Origin: JADJEK01 sp052034255
Lineage (GTDB): Bacteria; Planctomycetota; B15-G4; JADJEK01
Length of the DNA: 64,000 bases
Reading direction: 5' to 3'
NCBI GenBank assembly: GCA_052034255.1
Contig: JBPOIU010000045.1
Span: 16,825-80,824 of the forward strand
Shown here piece after piece: positions 1-8,996 of this stretch. The position numbers and the translations under genes were made by a program. The notes under the pieces are model-generated. The model saw only the letters and a list, made by a program, of their open reading frames with translations. It had not been told where the DNA came from and searched no databases. Within the stretch, counting starts at the first letter, position 1; each line of letters starts with the position of its first letter.

Positions 1-1214
1 ACGGCACTCCGAAGAAGTGGTGGAACGCCTACAAGGTCTGGCGCGCCCGTGCGCGCGGCGACATCACCGTCGACGGCTTCCCGTTCGTGTTGAAGATCGA
101 GTCGACGAACATCTGCAACCTCGAGTGCCCGTTCTGCCTCGATCGCGATCGCTCGCAGTTCAAGGGCGACGGCATGCGCGGCTTCGGGCGCATGAAGGCC
201 GACTTCTTCAAGCGCGTCATCGACCAACTCGGTCCGTACGCGTTCAACGTGAACATGTACGGGTCGGGCGAGCCACTGCTGTTCCCCGAGGCGTACGAGA
301 TGATGCGCTACGCGGCCGACAAGAACGTCGGCGTGCGCATCTCGTCGAACCTGTCGATGCGGGACTTCGACGACGCGATGGCCGAGAAGGTCGTCACGTC
401 GGGCATCGAGCACCTGATCGTGTCGTGCCACGGCGCGAGTCAGGAGACCTACGAGAAGTACATGATCGGCGGCAACTTCGAGCGCGTGACGAAGAACATG
501 CGCAAGCTGGTCGAAGCGAAGAAGCGGCTCGGCAAGAAGCTGCCGTTCATCGATTGGCAGTTCTTGTTGTTCCGCCACAACCAGCACGAAGTGAAGAAGG
601 CGCAGGCGATGGCCGACGACATCGGCGTCGACTTCGTGCGCTTCATCTACCCGAACATTCCGCCCGAGTTCAAAGAGGAGTGGAAGCCGCGCGCCGAAGG
701 CGAGGCGTCCGACTACCAACCGGTGCCGAACGCGCCTGCGAACGCCCAGCAGAAGAACGGCGCGGCGGCGCCCGCGCCCGCGGCTCCGGCTCCGGTCGCC
801 CAGGCGGCGCCCGCGCCCGCCGCGGCCGGCAAGAAGCTGCCGCGCATCAACGTCGAGAGCTGCTCGTGGCCGTATTACTCGATCTACTTCAACTGGGACG
901 GCGGCATCCTGCCGTGCTGCGACGGCACGACGAAGCCGAGCTACGACCTCGGCAAGTTCTCCGAAACGACGGACATCAACGACATCTGGAACGGTCCGGA
1001 CTACCAGCTCGTGCGTCGCTACGCGAACTTCGAGATCGCGCCGCAGGACATGGACGCGCGCTACACCTGCGCGAGCTGCTTGAAGCCGCTCGCTCCGTTC
1101 CTGATCAAGCAGAAGGGTCTGCCGCTCGATCCCGCGATCGAGCAGAAGGTCGACCACGCGCTGGCGAACGCCAAGAAGGCGTTCAAACCAGCGGCGGTCG
1201 CGGCGAAGACCTGA
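1..1214 (+). CDS. Radical SAM/SPASM domain protein (5' end outside window)
   Basis: The reading frame is open from base 3 with no start codon needed, so the gene begins before the window; an internal GTG at 87 is not the true start. The 4Fe-4S motif CNLECPFC (C-x3-C-x2-C, bases 114-137) marks the radical SAM core that cleaves S-adenosylmethionine. Near the C-terminus, cysteines in SCSWPYYS, LPCCDG and CASCLK resemble a SPASM auxiliary cluster domain. Between core and SPASM lies an Ala/Pro-rich linker (about bases 720-830) that looks like an insertion. Such enzymes modify peptides, sugars or cofactors; the substrate cannot be read from sequence. The next gene is convergent, 64 bases away, so no partner is visible downstream. 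Confidence 0.85.
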   Translation, partial: GTPKKWWNAYKVWRARARGDITVDGFPFVLKIESTNICNLECPFCLDRDRSQFKGDGMRGFGRMKADFFKRVIDQLGPYAFNVNMYGSGEPLLFPEAYEMMRYAADKNVGVRISSNLSMRDFDDAMAEKVVTSGIEHLIVSCHGASQETYEKYMIGGNFERVTKNMRKLVEAKKRLGKKLPFIDWQFLLFRHNQHEVKKAQAMADDIGVDFVRFIYPNIPPEFKEEWKPRAEGEASDYQPVPNAPANAQQKNGAAAPAPAAPAPVAQAAPAPAAAGKKLPRINVESCSWPYYSIYFNWDGGILPCCDGTTKPSYDLGKFSETTDINDIWNGPDYQLVRRYANFEIAPQDMDARYTCASCLKPLAPFLIKQKGLPLDPAIEQKVDHALANAKKAFKPAAVAAKT

Positions 1215-1278
1215 CGCGCGGCGCGCACCAGGATCTTCGATCCCGATCGCGCGCCGCCGATGGCCACGCGTTACCGGA

Positions 1279-1635
1279 TCACACCGGGCGCGAGACGCCG
1301 TAAAAGTCGTACAGGCCGTTGGCCCACGACACGTCGCTCGTGTCGGGCCAGTTGTCCTTGTCGAATCCGGGCGCGTTCTTCAAACGCTCCTTGTCGATCG
1401 ACAGGCGATAGCAGTTCTCCGTGTCGTCGTAGCGCAGCGTCGCCCACGGGATCGCGAACAACTTGTTGCCGACGCCGAGGAATCCCCCGAACGACAACAC
1501 CGCGTACATCACGCGGCCGTTGACGACATCGAGCATCACTTCCTCGATCTTGCCGAGGCTGTCGTTTTGCAGATTCATGACGTTGGTGCCGATCACGGAG
1601 CTGGCCGAGATCGCGTTCGTGTGGTGCGAAGTCAT
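1279..1635 (-). CDS. PRC-barrel domain protein
   Basis: A 118-residue soluble protein. The N-terminal half, with VIGTNVMNLQNDSLGKIEEV, is a typical PRC-barrel strand pattern. The tail containing FLGVGNKLFAIPWATL and KERLKNAPGFDKDNWP matches the stand-alone PRC-barrel proteins found near stress genes in many bacteria. I chose the ATG at 1635 because AAGGAG lies five bases upstream; longer frames upstream have no ribosome site and read as low-complexity arginine-rich translation. PRC-barrels bind RNA, electron-transfer proteins or partner proteins; no enzyme activity is expected. It is divergent from the Gly/Asn/Gln-rich gene at 1955, so both may share a control region. Confidence 0.85.
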   Translation of the reverse strand: MTSHHTNAISASSVIGTNVMNLQNDSLGKIEEVMLDVVNGRVMYAVLSFGGFLGVGNKLFAIPWATLRYDDTENCYRLSIDKERLKNAPGFDKDNWPDTSDVSWANGLYDFYGVSRPV

Positions 1636-1954
1636 GAGGTCTCCTTGGTCTTTCGACCGGTTCATGCCGAGTGAAGAAACGTGCGGGCGGTGAGCGGAAG
1701 CTCCGCAACGCCTGCGACTCGCCATTCCGCAAGCGCCTTGCCGAACGCCGCGCACCTTGTCAGCGCGCGCGAAGCGTCGGCCATTGGCATGTGTGGGGCG
1801 TCGGCGGCCGGCGCACTTGTAGAAACGAAACTGCTCGGTCACGGGAGCTTCCTCCATGCAACCCGAGCTGCGAGATCGGCACGCGCGTTGTTGAGAGCTC
1901 CCTCGGCCGAGCGAATCCGTTCGGCGCCCGATGAACCAAGACCGAGGAGGAGCC
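1636..1954. other. 319-base divergent intergenic region
   Basis: This lies between the PRC-barrel gene and the Gly/Asn/Gln-rich gene, which are transcribed away from each other. It must hold both promoters. Ribosome-binding sites are clear at both edges (AAGGAG before 1635, GAGGAGGAG at 1944-1952). I could not identify convincing -35/-10 boxes or operators. Open frames crossing it have arginine-rich composition and no start signals. Confidence 0.5.
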
Positions 1955-2536
1955 ATGACCGGCAAGAATCCGAACGACACCAAGAACCAGGGCAATCAGG
2001 GCAGCCAGGGCAATCAGGGCAATCAGGGCAAACCGGGGAATGAGGGCGCCCGAGGTGATCACGGCAATCAGGGCAAGGCGGCGGGCGGCAACGTCGGAGG
2101 CGTGTCCCGCGAGTCCGGCACACCGACCGGCGGACGACCGGCCGCGACCGACGCGCCGCGCACTGCGCCCAGCACGCAACGCGACAAGAACCCGAGCGCC
2201 GCGCACGAGAGCGACAAGCACCGCGACGCGACGCAGCGCGGCATGCCCGACCAGGGCCGCGGAACGCCGGGCCAGGCGCAGGCCGAGCAGGGCGGATCCG
2301 CGCAGCGCGGAAGCTCCGGTGCGTCGAACCCGAGCGCGAACGACAAGCACCAGCGCCCGGGCGAACGCGGTGAAAGCGCCCGCTCCGGTTCCGCCGGCAT
2401 GCAGGCGAAGTCGGACGCCGACGACGAGTCCTGCGCCGACGAACGCAAGGACGAAGCGCATCGCGTCAGCGACGCGTCCCGTCGCAGCACGTCGAACAAG
2501 GGCCAAGAGAAGATGAACGAAGACGCCGCGGGTTGA
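1955..2536 (+). CDS. Low-complexity Gly/Asn/Gln-rich disordered protein
   Basis: A 193-residue protein with almost no hydrophobic residues, so it is predicted to be intrinsically disordered and soluble. Residues about 10-35 are a short tandem repeat of the type GNQ (GNQGSQGNQGNQGKPGNEG), collagen-like in having Gly at every third position. The rest is rich in Ser, Gly, Arg, Asp and Lys. The ATG at 1955 is preferred over 1931 because GAGGAGGAG sits directly before it. Its composition recalls hydrophilic stress-response proteins (KGG-repeat or hydrophilin-like), and pairing with a PRC-barrel gene fits that, but no family is recognised. A desiccation or osmotic role is inference only. Confidence 0.6.
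   Translation: MTGKNPNDTKNQGNQGSQGNQGNQGKPGNEGARGDHGNQGKAAGGNVGGVSRESGTPTGGRPAATDAPRTAPSTQRDKNPSAAHESDKHRDATQRGMPDQGRGTPGQAQAEQGGSAQRGSSGASNPSANDKHQRPGERGESARSGSAGMQAKSDADDESCADERKDEAHRVSDASRRSTSNKGQEKMNEDAAG
1985..2032 (+). repeat. Tandem 9-bp repeat encoding Gly-Asn-Gln
   Basis: The unit cagggcaat recurs with small variation (some copies cagggcagc), giving the GNQ/GSQ tripeptides near the N-terminus of the disordered protein. Near-identical third codon positions indicate recent slippage expansion rather than selection on protein alone. Confidence 0.7.
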
Positions 2537-2760
2537 TCCCGCGCCGGATTCCGTCGAGCTCTCCCGTCGCGAGTCGTGGCTTCTCCGGAGGTCGCGTCTC
2601 GCGACTCGCCGATTCGGGCGACGCTACGCGTGCCGAGCCAGAACACGATGTGCACCGAAAGACGGCGGACATGGTGTCGGAGTTCGGATCGGCGTTCCGC
2701 GATGCGGAATGCATCGCATGCCCAATCCGCCGAGTCTTGCTGCGCCGCGCTCGACCGACG

Positions 2761-5700
2761 TCACGGATCCGGCGCGACGGCGCGTTCTCCCGCCGTGACG
2801 ACGATCGGGTCCGCGCGGTCGTCGGCGAGCAGCGTGTACGAACCGGCCGGAACGAGCGGCATCGTGAACTCACCCGTCGAAGGATCGCAACGCGCGTTGA
2901 CCAACACGACGGTGCCATCGGCTCGCTCGGCGCGCGCTTGGACCATGCGCATGCGCGTTCCGGTTCGCGATCCGACGATGGAACCGCAGCGTTCGATGAC
3001 GTCGACCACGTTGTGACCGACTCCAATCGTGCAGGGACGCAGGATCGACGTCGAACCCGAGCTCGTCGGGAGCGAGACCTTCAGTACACACGGGCCGACC
3101 GACGCGGGCTCGATGCGGTACGCGCCCGACGGTGTGATCGCCGCGCCGCGGAGACTCGATCGAATCATGCGTGCGTCGAGACTCGCGGCGGTGCGATCGT
3201 CGGCTTCGACGAGGGCGATCGCGATGCCGTACGTGTTCGCATCACCGATGCGCACGACGCCCTCGACGACCACGCGCGCCGGAGCGTCGTACGTGAGATC
3301 GAGCGTCGACGTCGTCCCCTCGGCGACGACGACGTCGCCCGCCGGAGCGATGGGTCGATCCGCGTTCCGCACGGGAACGTCGTCCTCGAGCGCGACCGCG
3401 AACTCCCAACGGCCGGGCGCGAGGCCCGCGAAGCGATACGTCCCGTCCTGCGTCACGCGCGTCGCCTTGCGTTCGCCGACGCCATCGCTCGCGAGCACGG
3501 CCAAGCCCGTGGCGGATTCGATCCCACGCACGCGCACGAGTCCCGTGACGACACCGCCGCGCGTCAACCGCAGGCGGACGATCCGCTCGGGCGAGAGATC
3601 GGCCGCGACGAGGTCGTGCCGCGCCGGCGCTGACCCACGGCACGTCGCGCGCAAGAACCAGTGCTCACCTTGCGCGAGATCGCCGATGCCGACCTTGACC
3701 TCGGCGTTGGGCTCGATCGTCCGCACTGAAACGACCTCCGCGGCACGGGTCGCCAAACCACCCCATTCCCAGCCGGACGCACCGCCCATCTCGCGGGCGA
3801 CCGTGAGATGGATCGGCCCCGCCGAGGCTTCGGCGCCTTCGACGACGACACGCAAGCTCGGGACCACCCGTAGCAGGATCGCGTCGAGGGCGGGATCGTG
3901 GTCCCCCCGATAGGGCCCGAGTTGCACGGGCGTGCGATCGTGACCCTCGATCCTGAGCGTGAACTCGCGCGGCGGCGTCGGAACGCGCGCGATCCCGTCG
4001 TCGCCCGACCTCACGCTGAAGGCGCGCGCGCCCTCGCTCCGTCCGAGCACGGCAGGAGAACCGTCGTCCCACGTTGCGATCACCGTGGCGCCGGCGAATG
4101 GGGTTCGCGTGTCCGCGTCGAGGATCGTGAGGTCGAACGTCGGCGTCGTGGGCTTGCGCAGGACGACATCGCGCTCACCGCCACGCACGCGTTGTGCGGT
4201 CGCGGTTCGCCCATCCTCGAACGTCGCCAAGAAGTTCGTCTCGGCGTCGGCATCGGCACGACAGCGGAACGCTCCGTCCGCATCGCTGCGAACGACGTGC
4301 GTCCCCATGCGGAATCCGCCGGCACTCGATTGGACCAACCGCGTCCAACGCACGGGGACGTCCGCGAGCGGGTGGTCGGATTCGTCGACGACACGACCGA
4401 CGATCGACTCGTCGTTGCGCAGCGGGCGGACTGCGATGCGCACGTCCGCATCGAGGCCCGCGGAGACGCCCACCGGCGTCGCTGCATCGACTCCGTGGTC
4501 GCGAGCCTCCGCGACGAGTGCGTACCAACCTTCGCTCAACCCCTCGAACGCGAAGCGTCCATCGGCATCCGTCGCGACGCGTGCGACGACGTCGTCGAGT
4601 CCCACGGCCCATTGGTCTTGGCTCAGGAAGCCCTCGTGCAGTCGCAGAGTCGCGACGATCGGACGGTCGGCCGCATCGACGACGCGCCCGCGAATCGCGC
4701 CACCCGCCGGCATCACGACGCGACCGAGCTCCCGCACTTCGCCGACGTCGCACCGCACGCGCTTCGTCACCGTTGCGCGTCCGACCGCGCGCGCGACGAC
4801 GTCTTGGATGAACGCGGTGCCGGGCTCGACCGGCGGATCGCACTCGACGCGGAAGCGGCCGTCGACGCCCGTCGTGCTCGAGGGCGATCGTGGGTCCGAT
4901 CCGGCGCGGACCACGGCCCCCTCGATCGGGGAGCCGTCGGGCGCTTCGCAGACTCCCGTGAGTGCGACGCGATCGAGCGCGGCGACGGGCACGGCGCTCG
5001 CTTCTCCTGCCACGTTGCTGCGGGTCGGAGTCTGCGCATCCGCGCGCACGTTTGCCGGCGTGCCTTCGATGACGCGGCCGACTTCCTGTGCGGGCGTGCC
5101 GATCACCGGATCGCGATCGGACCCATCGACGAAGACATGGACGAAGGACGCCGCTCCGATCAACACCGCGACCGCGACGCCGGCCCAGACTTTCGCACCC
5201 ATCGTGATTCCCTCCGCGACGACGAATTCGAGGGCACGCGACGACCCCGCCAGTCCCACGAGCCCACGCGCCGTCGCGCCCGGAGCGTCGTCCTTCAAGC
5301 GCTCGCGCAACGACGACCGAGCCGTCCTCAAGCGCGAGCGGACGGTCTCGACCGGGACGCGCAGCCGCGCGGCCACCTCGGCCTCCGAGGACTCGTCGAG
5401 GTAGCGCAACAGCACGGTCGAACGAAACGGCTCCTCGAGCGCGAGCACGGCGCCGAGGACACGACCGCGAAGCTCCTCGGTCTCGGCGATGCGCGCCGGA
5501 TCGGGCATCGCCTCGAGCAGCGGCGCAGCGCGCTCGTGCGTAAGCCTGCGGTGCGCGTCGCGCTTGCGATTCAGAGCCAAGCGTCGCGCGATGCGGGACA
5601 GCAGTGGAGCGCGGACGTCACCGCCCCGCGCTCCGTGACGCAGAGCCGCCAACCACGTTTGCTGGACGACGTCGTCGGCAGCGTCGGGATCGACGAGCAA

Positions 5701-5772
5701 GTCGGCCGCGATCCGCCGCACGAGCGAACGGTGCGCGAGCAGCACGTCGAGGGTCACGTCGGCGGTCGTCAT
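2761..5772 (-). CDS. Membrane-anchored ECF sigma factor fused to carboxypeptidase-regulatory-like domains (copy C)
   Basis: A 1003-residue fusion. Residues about 10-75 are sigma-70 region 2 (ending DAADDVVQQTWLAAL and RIARRLALNRKRD) and about 100-160 are region 4, with the helix-turn-helix EVAARLRVPVETVRSRLRTA. A single hydrophobic span follows at about 193-214 (VWAGVAVAVLIGAASFVHVF). The remaining roughly 790 residues contain repeated beta-sandwich units of the carboxypeptidase regulatory-like type, for example GRVVDAADRPIVATLRL and GRVVDESDHPLADVPV. If the span crosses the membrane, the sigma part is cytoplasmic and the repeats are periplasmic, acting as sensor and tether. It is the last of three tandem paralogues, 93 bases after copy B. 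No anti-sigma gene adjoins it. Function is inferred from architecture. Confidence 0.85.
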   Translation of the reverse strand: MTTADVTLDVLLAHRSLVRRIAADLLVDPDAADDVVQQTWLAALRHGARGGDVRAPLLSRIARRLALNRKRDAHRRLTHERAAPLLEAMPDPARIAETEELRGRVLGAVLALEEPFRSTVLLRYLDESSEAEVAARLRVPVETVRSRLRTARSSLRERLKDDAPGATARGLVGLAGSSRALEFVVAEGITMGAKVWAGVAVAVLIGAASFVHVFVDGSDRDPVIGTPAQEVGRVIEGTPANVRADAQTPTRSNVAGEASAVPVAALDRVALTGVCEAPDGSPIEGAVVRAGSDPRSPSSTTGVDGRFRVECDPPVEPGTAFIQDVVARAVGRATVTKRVRCDVGEVRELGRVVMPAGGAIRGRVVDAADRPIVATLRLHEGFLSQDQWAVGLDDVVARVATDADGRFAFEGLSEGWYALVAEARDHGVDAATPVGVSAGLDADVRIAVRPLRNDESIVGRVVDESDHPLADVPVRWTRLVQSSAGGFRMGTHVVRSDADGAFRCRADADAETNFLATFEDGRTATAQRVRGGERDVVLRKPTTPTFDLTILDADTRTPFAGATVIATWDDGSPAVLGRSEGARAFSVRSGDDGIARVPTPPREFTLRIEGHDRTPVQLGPYRGDHDPALDAILLRVVPSLRVVVEGAEASAGPIHLTVAREMGGASGWEWGGLATRAAEVVSVRTIEPNAEVKVGIGDLAQGEHWFLRATCRGSAPARHDLVAADLSPERIVRLRLTRGGVVTGLVRVRGIESATGLAVLASDGVGERKATRVTQDGTYRFAGLAPGRWEFAVALEDDVPVRNADRPIAPAGDVVVAEGTTSTLDLTYDAPARVVVEGVVRIGDANTYGIAIALVEADDRTAASLDARMIRSSLRGAAITPSGAYRIEPASVGPCVLKVSLPTSSGSTSILRPCTIGVGHNVVDVIERCGSIVGSRTGTRMRMVQARAERADGTVVLVNARCDPSTGEFTMPLVPAGSYTLLADDRADPIVVTAGERAVAPDP

Positions 5773-5865
5773 GGCGGGGATTCAACACCGCTCGACCGAC
5801 CGATGGGTCACGCGATCTTCCGCGGTCCTTGGCTGCTCCCCGATCCCGACTCCGAGCCGGTCGAG

Positions 5866-8800
5866 TCAGTCCTTCGTTCCGCCAACCGTCGTGACCTCGC
5901 CCGGGACGACGTCGACCGTCGCCAGGAGTTCGCCGTCAACCAGGACCGTGGAGCTGCCCGCGACGACCGGGCCGGTCGACCAGCGACCGTCGGGCCCGGC
6001 GATGGCGATCGCGCGAGCGACCGTCTGCGCGTCGATGTGGAGTTCGACGTCGATGCGCGCTTCGCGCGGCGGATCGAGCGTGCCTTCGAGCCGACCGGTC
6101 GTGACGTCGAAGCGCGTGAAGGTCGTCCCGACGGCGAGATCCACGACGCGGGTCAGGCAGGATTCTTGGGTCGCATCCGGCAAGAACGCGAAGAGAACGT
6201 GCCTCCCGGGACGGTGGGCGCAGAGTTCGAACGTGCCGTCGGGGGCAGCGTGGACGAGGTCGATGGCGCCCCGTCGCCAGCCGAAGTCGGGTGCGAGCGG
6301 CTCCGCGACATCGAGCGCCTCATAGAGCTCCAGTTGGAGTCCGCTGCTCGGACCCCCATCCATGGTCGTCGCACCGTGTACCGACACCGTCGGGGCGCGC
6401 GCGCCGACGAGATCGACGCGCGTGGTCGCTCCGGACACCACAACTGCGTTCGGAGGTGGGATCGCCCGGTCCGTTCGGTTGAACGACCCGAACGACGTCA
6501 CGTCCGCCACGTCAAAGCGTGGTTCGACCCGCCAAGGCCCCGGCTCGAGCCGATCGATGCGGTAGGTGCCGTCCTCCGCGACCCGAGTGTGGCGCCGAGG
6601 CCTTAGCCAATCTCGACCGTCGCCGCGGTTCACGGCCACAAACACTCCTGCGACCGACGATCCGTCGCTCGACGTCACCGTTCCCTCGATCGATCCACCA
6701 GCATCGAGTTCGACGACCAGACTCCCGGCAGCATCGAGCTCGCGCCGCGTCGTTGGCCCAATCGTTCGATCGGCGTATCCGCGGCTCAGGACCCAGATCA
6801 CGACACGGTCGTCGGGATTGACGGAGTTCCACGATGCGCGAAACGAGCCGTCGCTTGCGGTCACGGCCGATGCAGTCTCTTCGTGTCGCTCGGTCACGAA
6901 GCCGCAGCTCTCGTAGTGCTCCTCGGCATCGGCACGGGAAATCGTGACCTGCGCGTTGGCCACGCCTCGCCCCGCGGCTTCGACCAGACCCTGCAGGGCC
7001 CCCGTCGATTCCATCCGGATCTCGATCGGCTCGCCGTCGATCGCCTGCCGAGGCCCGACGCGCGTCGTCGAGAAACCCTGGATGTTCGCGACGATCGAGA
7101 ACGTCGTCGGGGGCGCCGCGATGGGAGCGATGCCGGCATCGTCCGACTCCACCGCCACGTAGCGAACGTCGTTGACCGCTTCGAGTGTCAGCGAGGCGAG
7201 TGCGCGGATCGGTGCTCCGGTCGACGCGTCCACGAATGCCACGGAACATGGTCTAGCTGCGGGAAGTTGCAGGATGACGGGACCATTCTGCGGCCCGTCC
7301 GCGGCGGCTCGTACTCGTCGTCCGTCCTCCCACCGCAGCGTGAACTCATGGTGCACCTCCGCGGGCACTGCGATGCCCACGGCTTGCGCCGCACGTGCGA
7401 TCACGCGAAACGTCCCGTCGGATCCGGAATGAAGGATGCCGGAGAACGAACCGTCACCACTGCCGACCGAATGCTCGACGGCCGCGAACGGCAGGCCCAC
7501 GCCGTTCTCGTCCAGAACCACACCCTCGATCCACAGCGGTCCTTGGGCTGGATGTAGGACGATCGTGACGTCCTGTCCCCGTTGGCGGGATGTGGCCAAA
7601 CGATCGACGCGGATCGGCTCGTGCGCATCGGATCCCGCGACGAGGTCGTACCACTCGAATCGAAGCTCGTCGAACGCGAAGGATCCGTCCGCGGCCGAGG
7701 TCGCTTCCGCGACGTCATCCACGCCGGCCGTCGACCAGGGCGAGCTCCAAGCCGCACGCTCTCGCGTCGTCGTCGCGCGAATCCAGGCCCCACCCACCGG
7801 ATTGCCCGCTTCATCGACCACACGGCCACTCAGCGACGCGCCGGCCTCGAGCACGAGATCGCCGAGAACGACGTCGACGCCCGCACTCAGGATCACGGAC
7901 CGGACCAGGCCGCGAAAACCCGGCGCGCGGATCTCGAATCGGGCGTATTCGTCGCCGGCGCGGTTCGTGACCGGGATCGAGAACGTGCCGTCCGCACGAA
8001 CACGATGACGGGCGCGCGGTGAACCGCCAGCATCGAGCTCCATCGAGACTTCGGCAGCGCGGATCGCGTGCCCACTCGAGTCGATGACCCGACCGCGCAT
8101 TTCCATGGACGAAGCGCGTGTCGGCGAAGAACGCGAAGCTTCGTCTTCACGCAGGTCCGTGAGGCCACTCCGCGCGATTTCCGGTTCTCGCGACGTGCCT
8201 TCCATCGCAGTCGGTTCACCGTCTGAGCGATCGACCGTATTCGAGTCGAGACTCGCGAGGTCGCGACGCGCGCCGACGTCGTCACCCCCACCCCACCACC
8301 CAAACCCCACCACGACGACGACCACCACTGCCGCCGCGATCCACGCCTTCGTCGCCACGATCGCACCTCCGGTCGCGACGAGGACTCCGTCGATCGTGCG
8401 CGCACCCGCGAGCACGAGCAAACCCTGCACGCGCTCGCGCCGCGTCGCTTCGTCTGCGGGCAGCAAGCGTTCGCGCAGGAGTTCCTGCGCTCGCTTCAGC
8501 CGCGTGCGGATCGTCTCGACGGGCACGCCCTGCTTCGCCGCGATCGCGCGCGGCGGCAGGTCGTCGTAGAACCGCAACAGCACGGTCGTGCGCAGTGGTT
8601 CCGCGAGTTCCAGCACCGCGCGCACGAGTCGGCCGCGCTCCTCCTCGAGTTCGAGGATGCGCTGCGGGGTCGATGTTTCGCCACGCGGGACATCGCGCTC
8701 GCGACGGTCACGGCGCAGTGCGCCACGCCGCACGTTGAACGCAAGTCGCCGCGCGACCGTCGCCAACCATGCCCGCGACACGTCGATCCGCGCCGACCAC

Positions 8801-8928
8801 GCCCGCAGCAGCGTCTGCTGCGCGACGTCCTCCGCGAGCGCTTGATCCGCCAACACCGCGCGCGCCACCGCGACCACGAAGTCGCGGTGTTCGAGGCAGC
8901 GTTCCAACGAGACGGAGTCGTTCGTCAT
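5866..8928 (-). CDS. Membrane-anchored ECF sigma factor fused to carboxypeptidase-regulatory-like domains (copy B)
   Basis: A 1020-residue paralogue of the genes on both sides. Sigma region 2 (about 12-75) includes LAEDVAQQTLLRAW. Region 4 (about 100-155) includes LPPRAIAAKQGVPVETIRTR. One strongly hydrophobic segment at about 194-212 (AWIAAAVVVVVVVGFGWW) is followed by an Asp/Ser/Arg-rich stretch and then repeated carboxypeptidase-regulatory-like units (GRVIDSSGHAIRAAEVSM, GRVVDEAGNPVGGAWI). The ATG at 8928 is chosen because it aligns with the starts of the two paralogues; a TTG further upstream at 9000 overlaps the stop of copy A and is less likely. No good ribosome site is visible, so translation may depend on read-through from copy A. 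Confidence 0.85.
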   Translation of the reverse strand: MTNDSVSLERCLEHRDFVVAVARAVLADQALAEDVAQQTLLRAWSARIDVSRAWLATVARRLAFNVRRGALRRDRRERDVPRGETSTPQRILELEEERGRLVRAVLELAEPLRTTVLLRFYDDLPPRAIAAKQGVPVETIRTRLKRAQELLRERLLPADEATRRERVQGLLVLAGARTIDGVLVATGGAIVATKAWIAAAVVVVVVVGFGWWGGGDDVGARRDLASLDSNTVDRSDGEPTAMEGTSREPEIARSGLTDLREDEASRSSPTRASSMEMRGRVIDSSGHAIRAAEVSMELDAGGSPRARHRVRADGTFSIPVTNRAGDEYARFEIRAPGFRGLVRSVILSAGVDVVLGDLVLEAGASLSGRVVDEAGNPVGGAWIRATTTRERAAWSSPWSTAGVDDVAEATSAADGSFAFDELRFEWYDLVAGSDAHEPIRVDRLATSRQRGQDVTIVLHPAQGPLWIEGVVLDENGVGLPFAAVEHSVGSGDGSFSGILHSGSDGTFRVIARAAQAVGIAVPAEVHHEFTLRWEDGRRVRAAADGPQNGPVILQLPAARPCSVAFVDASTGAPIRALASLTLEAVNDVRYVAVESDDAGIAPIAAPPTTFSIVANIQGFSTTRVGPRQAIDGEPIEIRMESTGALQGLVEAAGRGVANAQVTISRADAEEHYESCGFVTERHEETASAVTASDGSFRASWNSVNPDDRVVIWVLSRGYADRTIGPTTRRELDAAGSLVVELDAGGSIEGTVTSSDGSSVAGVFVAVNRGDGRDWLRPRRHTRVAEDGTYRIDRLEPGPWRVEPRFDVADVTSFGSFNRTDRAIPPPNAVVVSGATTRVDLVGARAPTVSVHGATTMDGGPSSGLQLELYEALDVAEPLAPDFGWRRGAIDLVHAAPDGTFELCAHRPGRHVLFAFLPDATQESCLTRVVDLAVGTTFTRFDVTTGRLEGTLDPPREARIDVELHIDAQTVARAIAIAGPDGRWSTGPVVAGSSTVLVDGELLATVDVVPGEVTTVGGTKD

Positions 8929-8996
8929 TGCGAGAGCCGAGACACCACGCGCACCGGAACCGGTCGCCGGAAATCCTCGGCTTCTTCCTACCCGCG

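Noticed and set aside
1985..2032. CRISPR-like repetition
   Set aside because: Units are adjacent 9-bp coding repeats without spacers. No true repeat-spacer array or cas gene was seen anywhere in the window.
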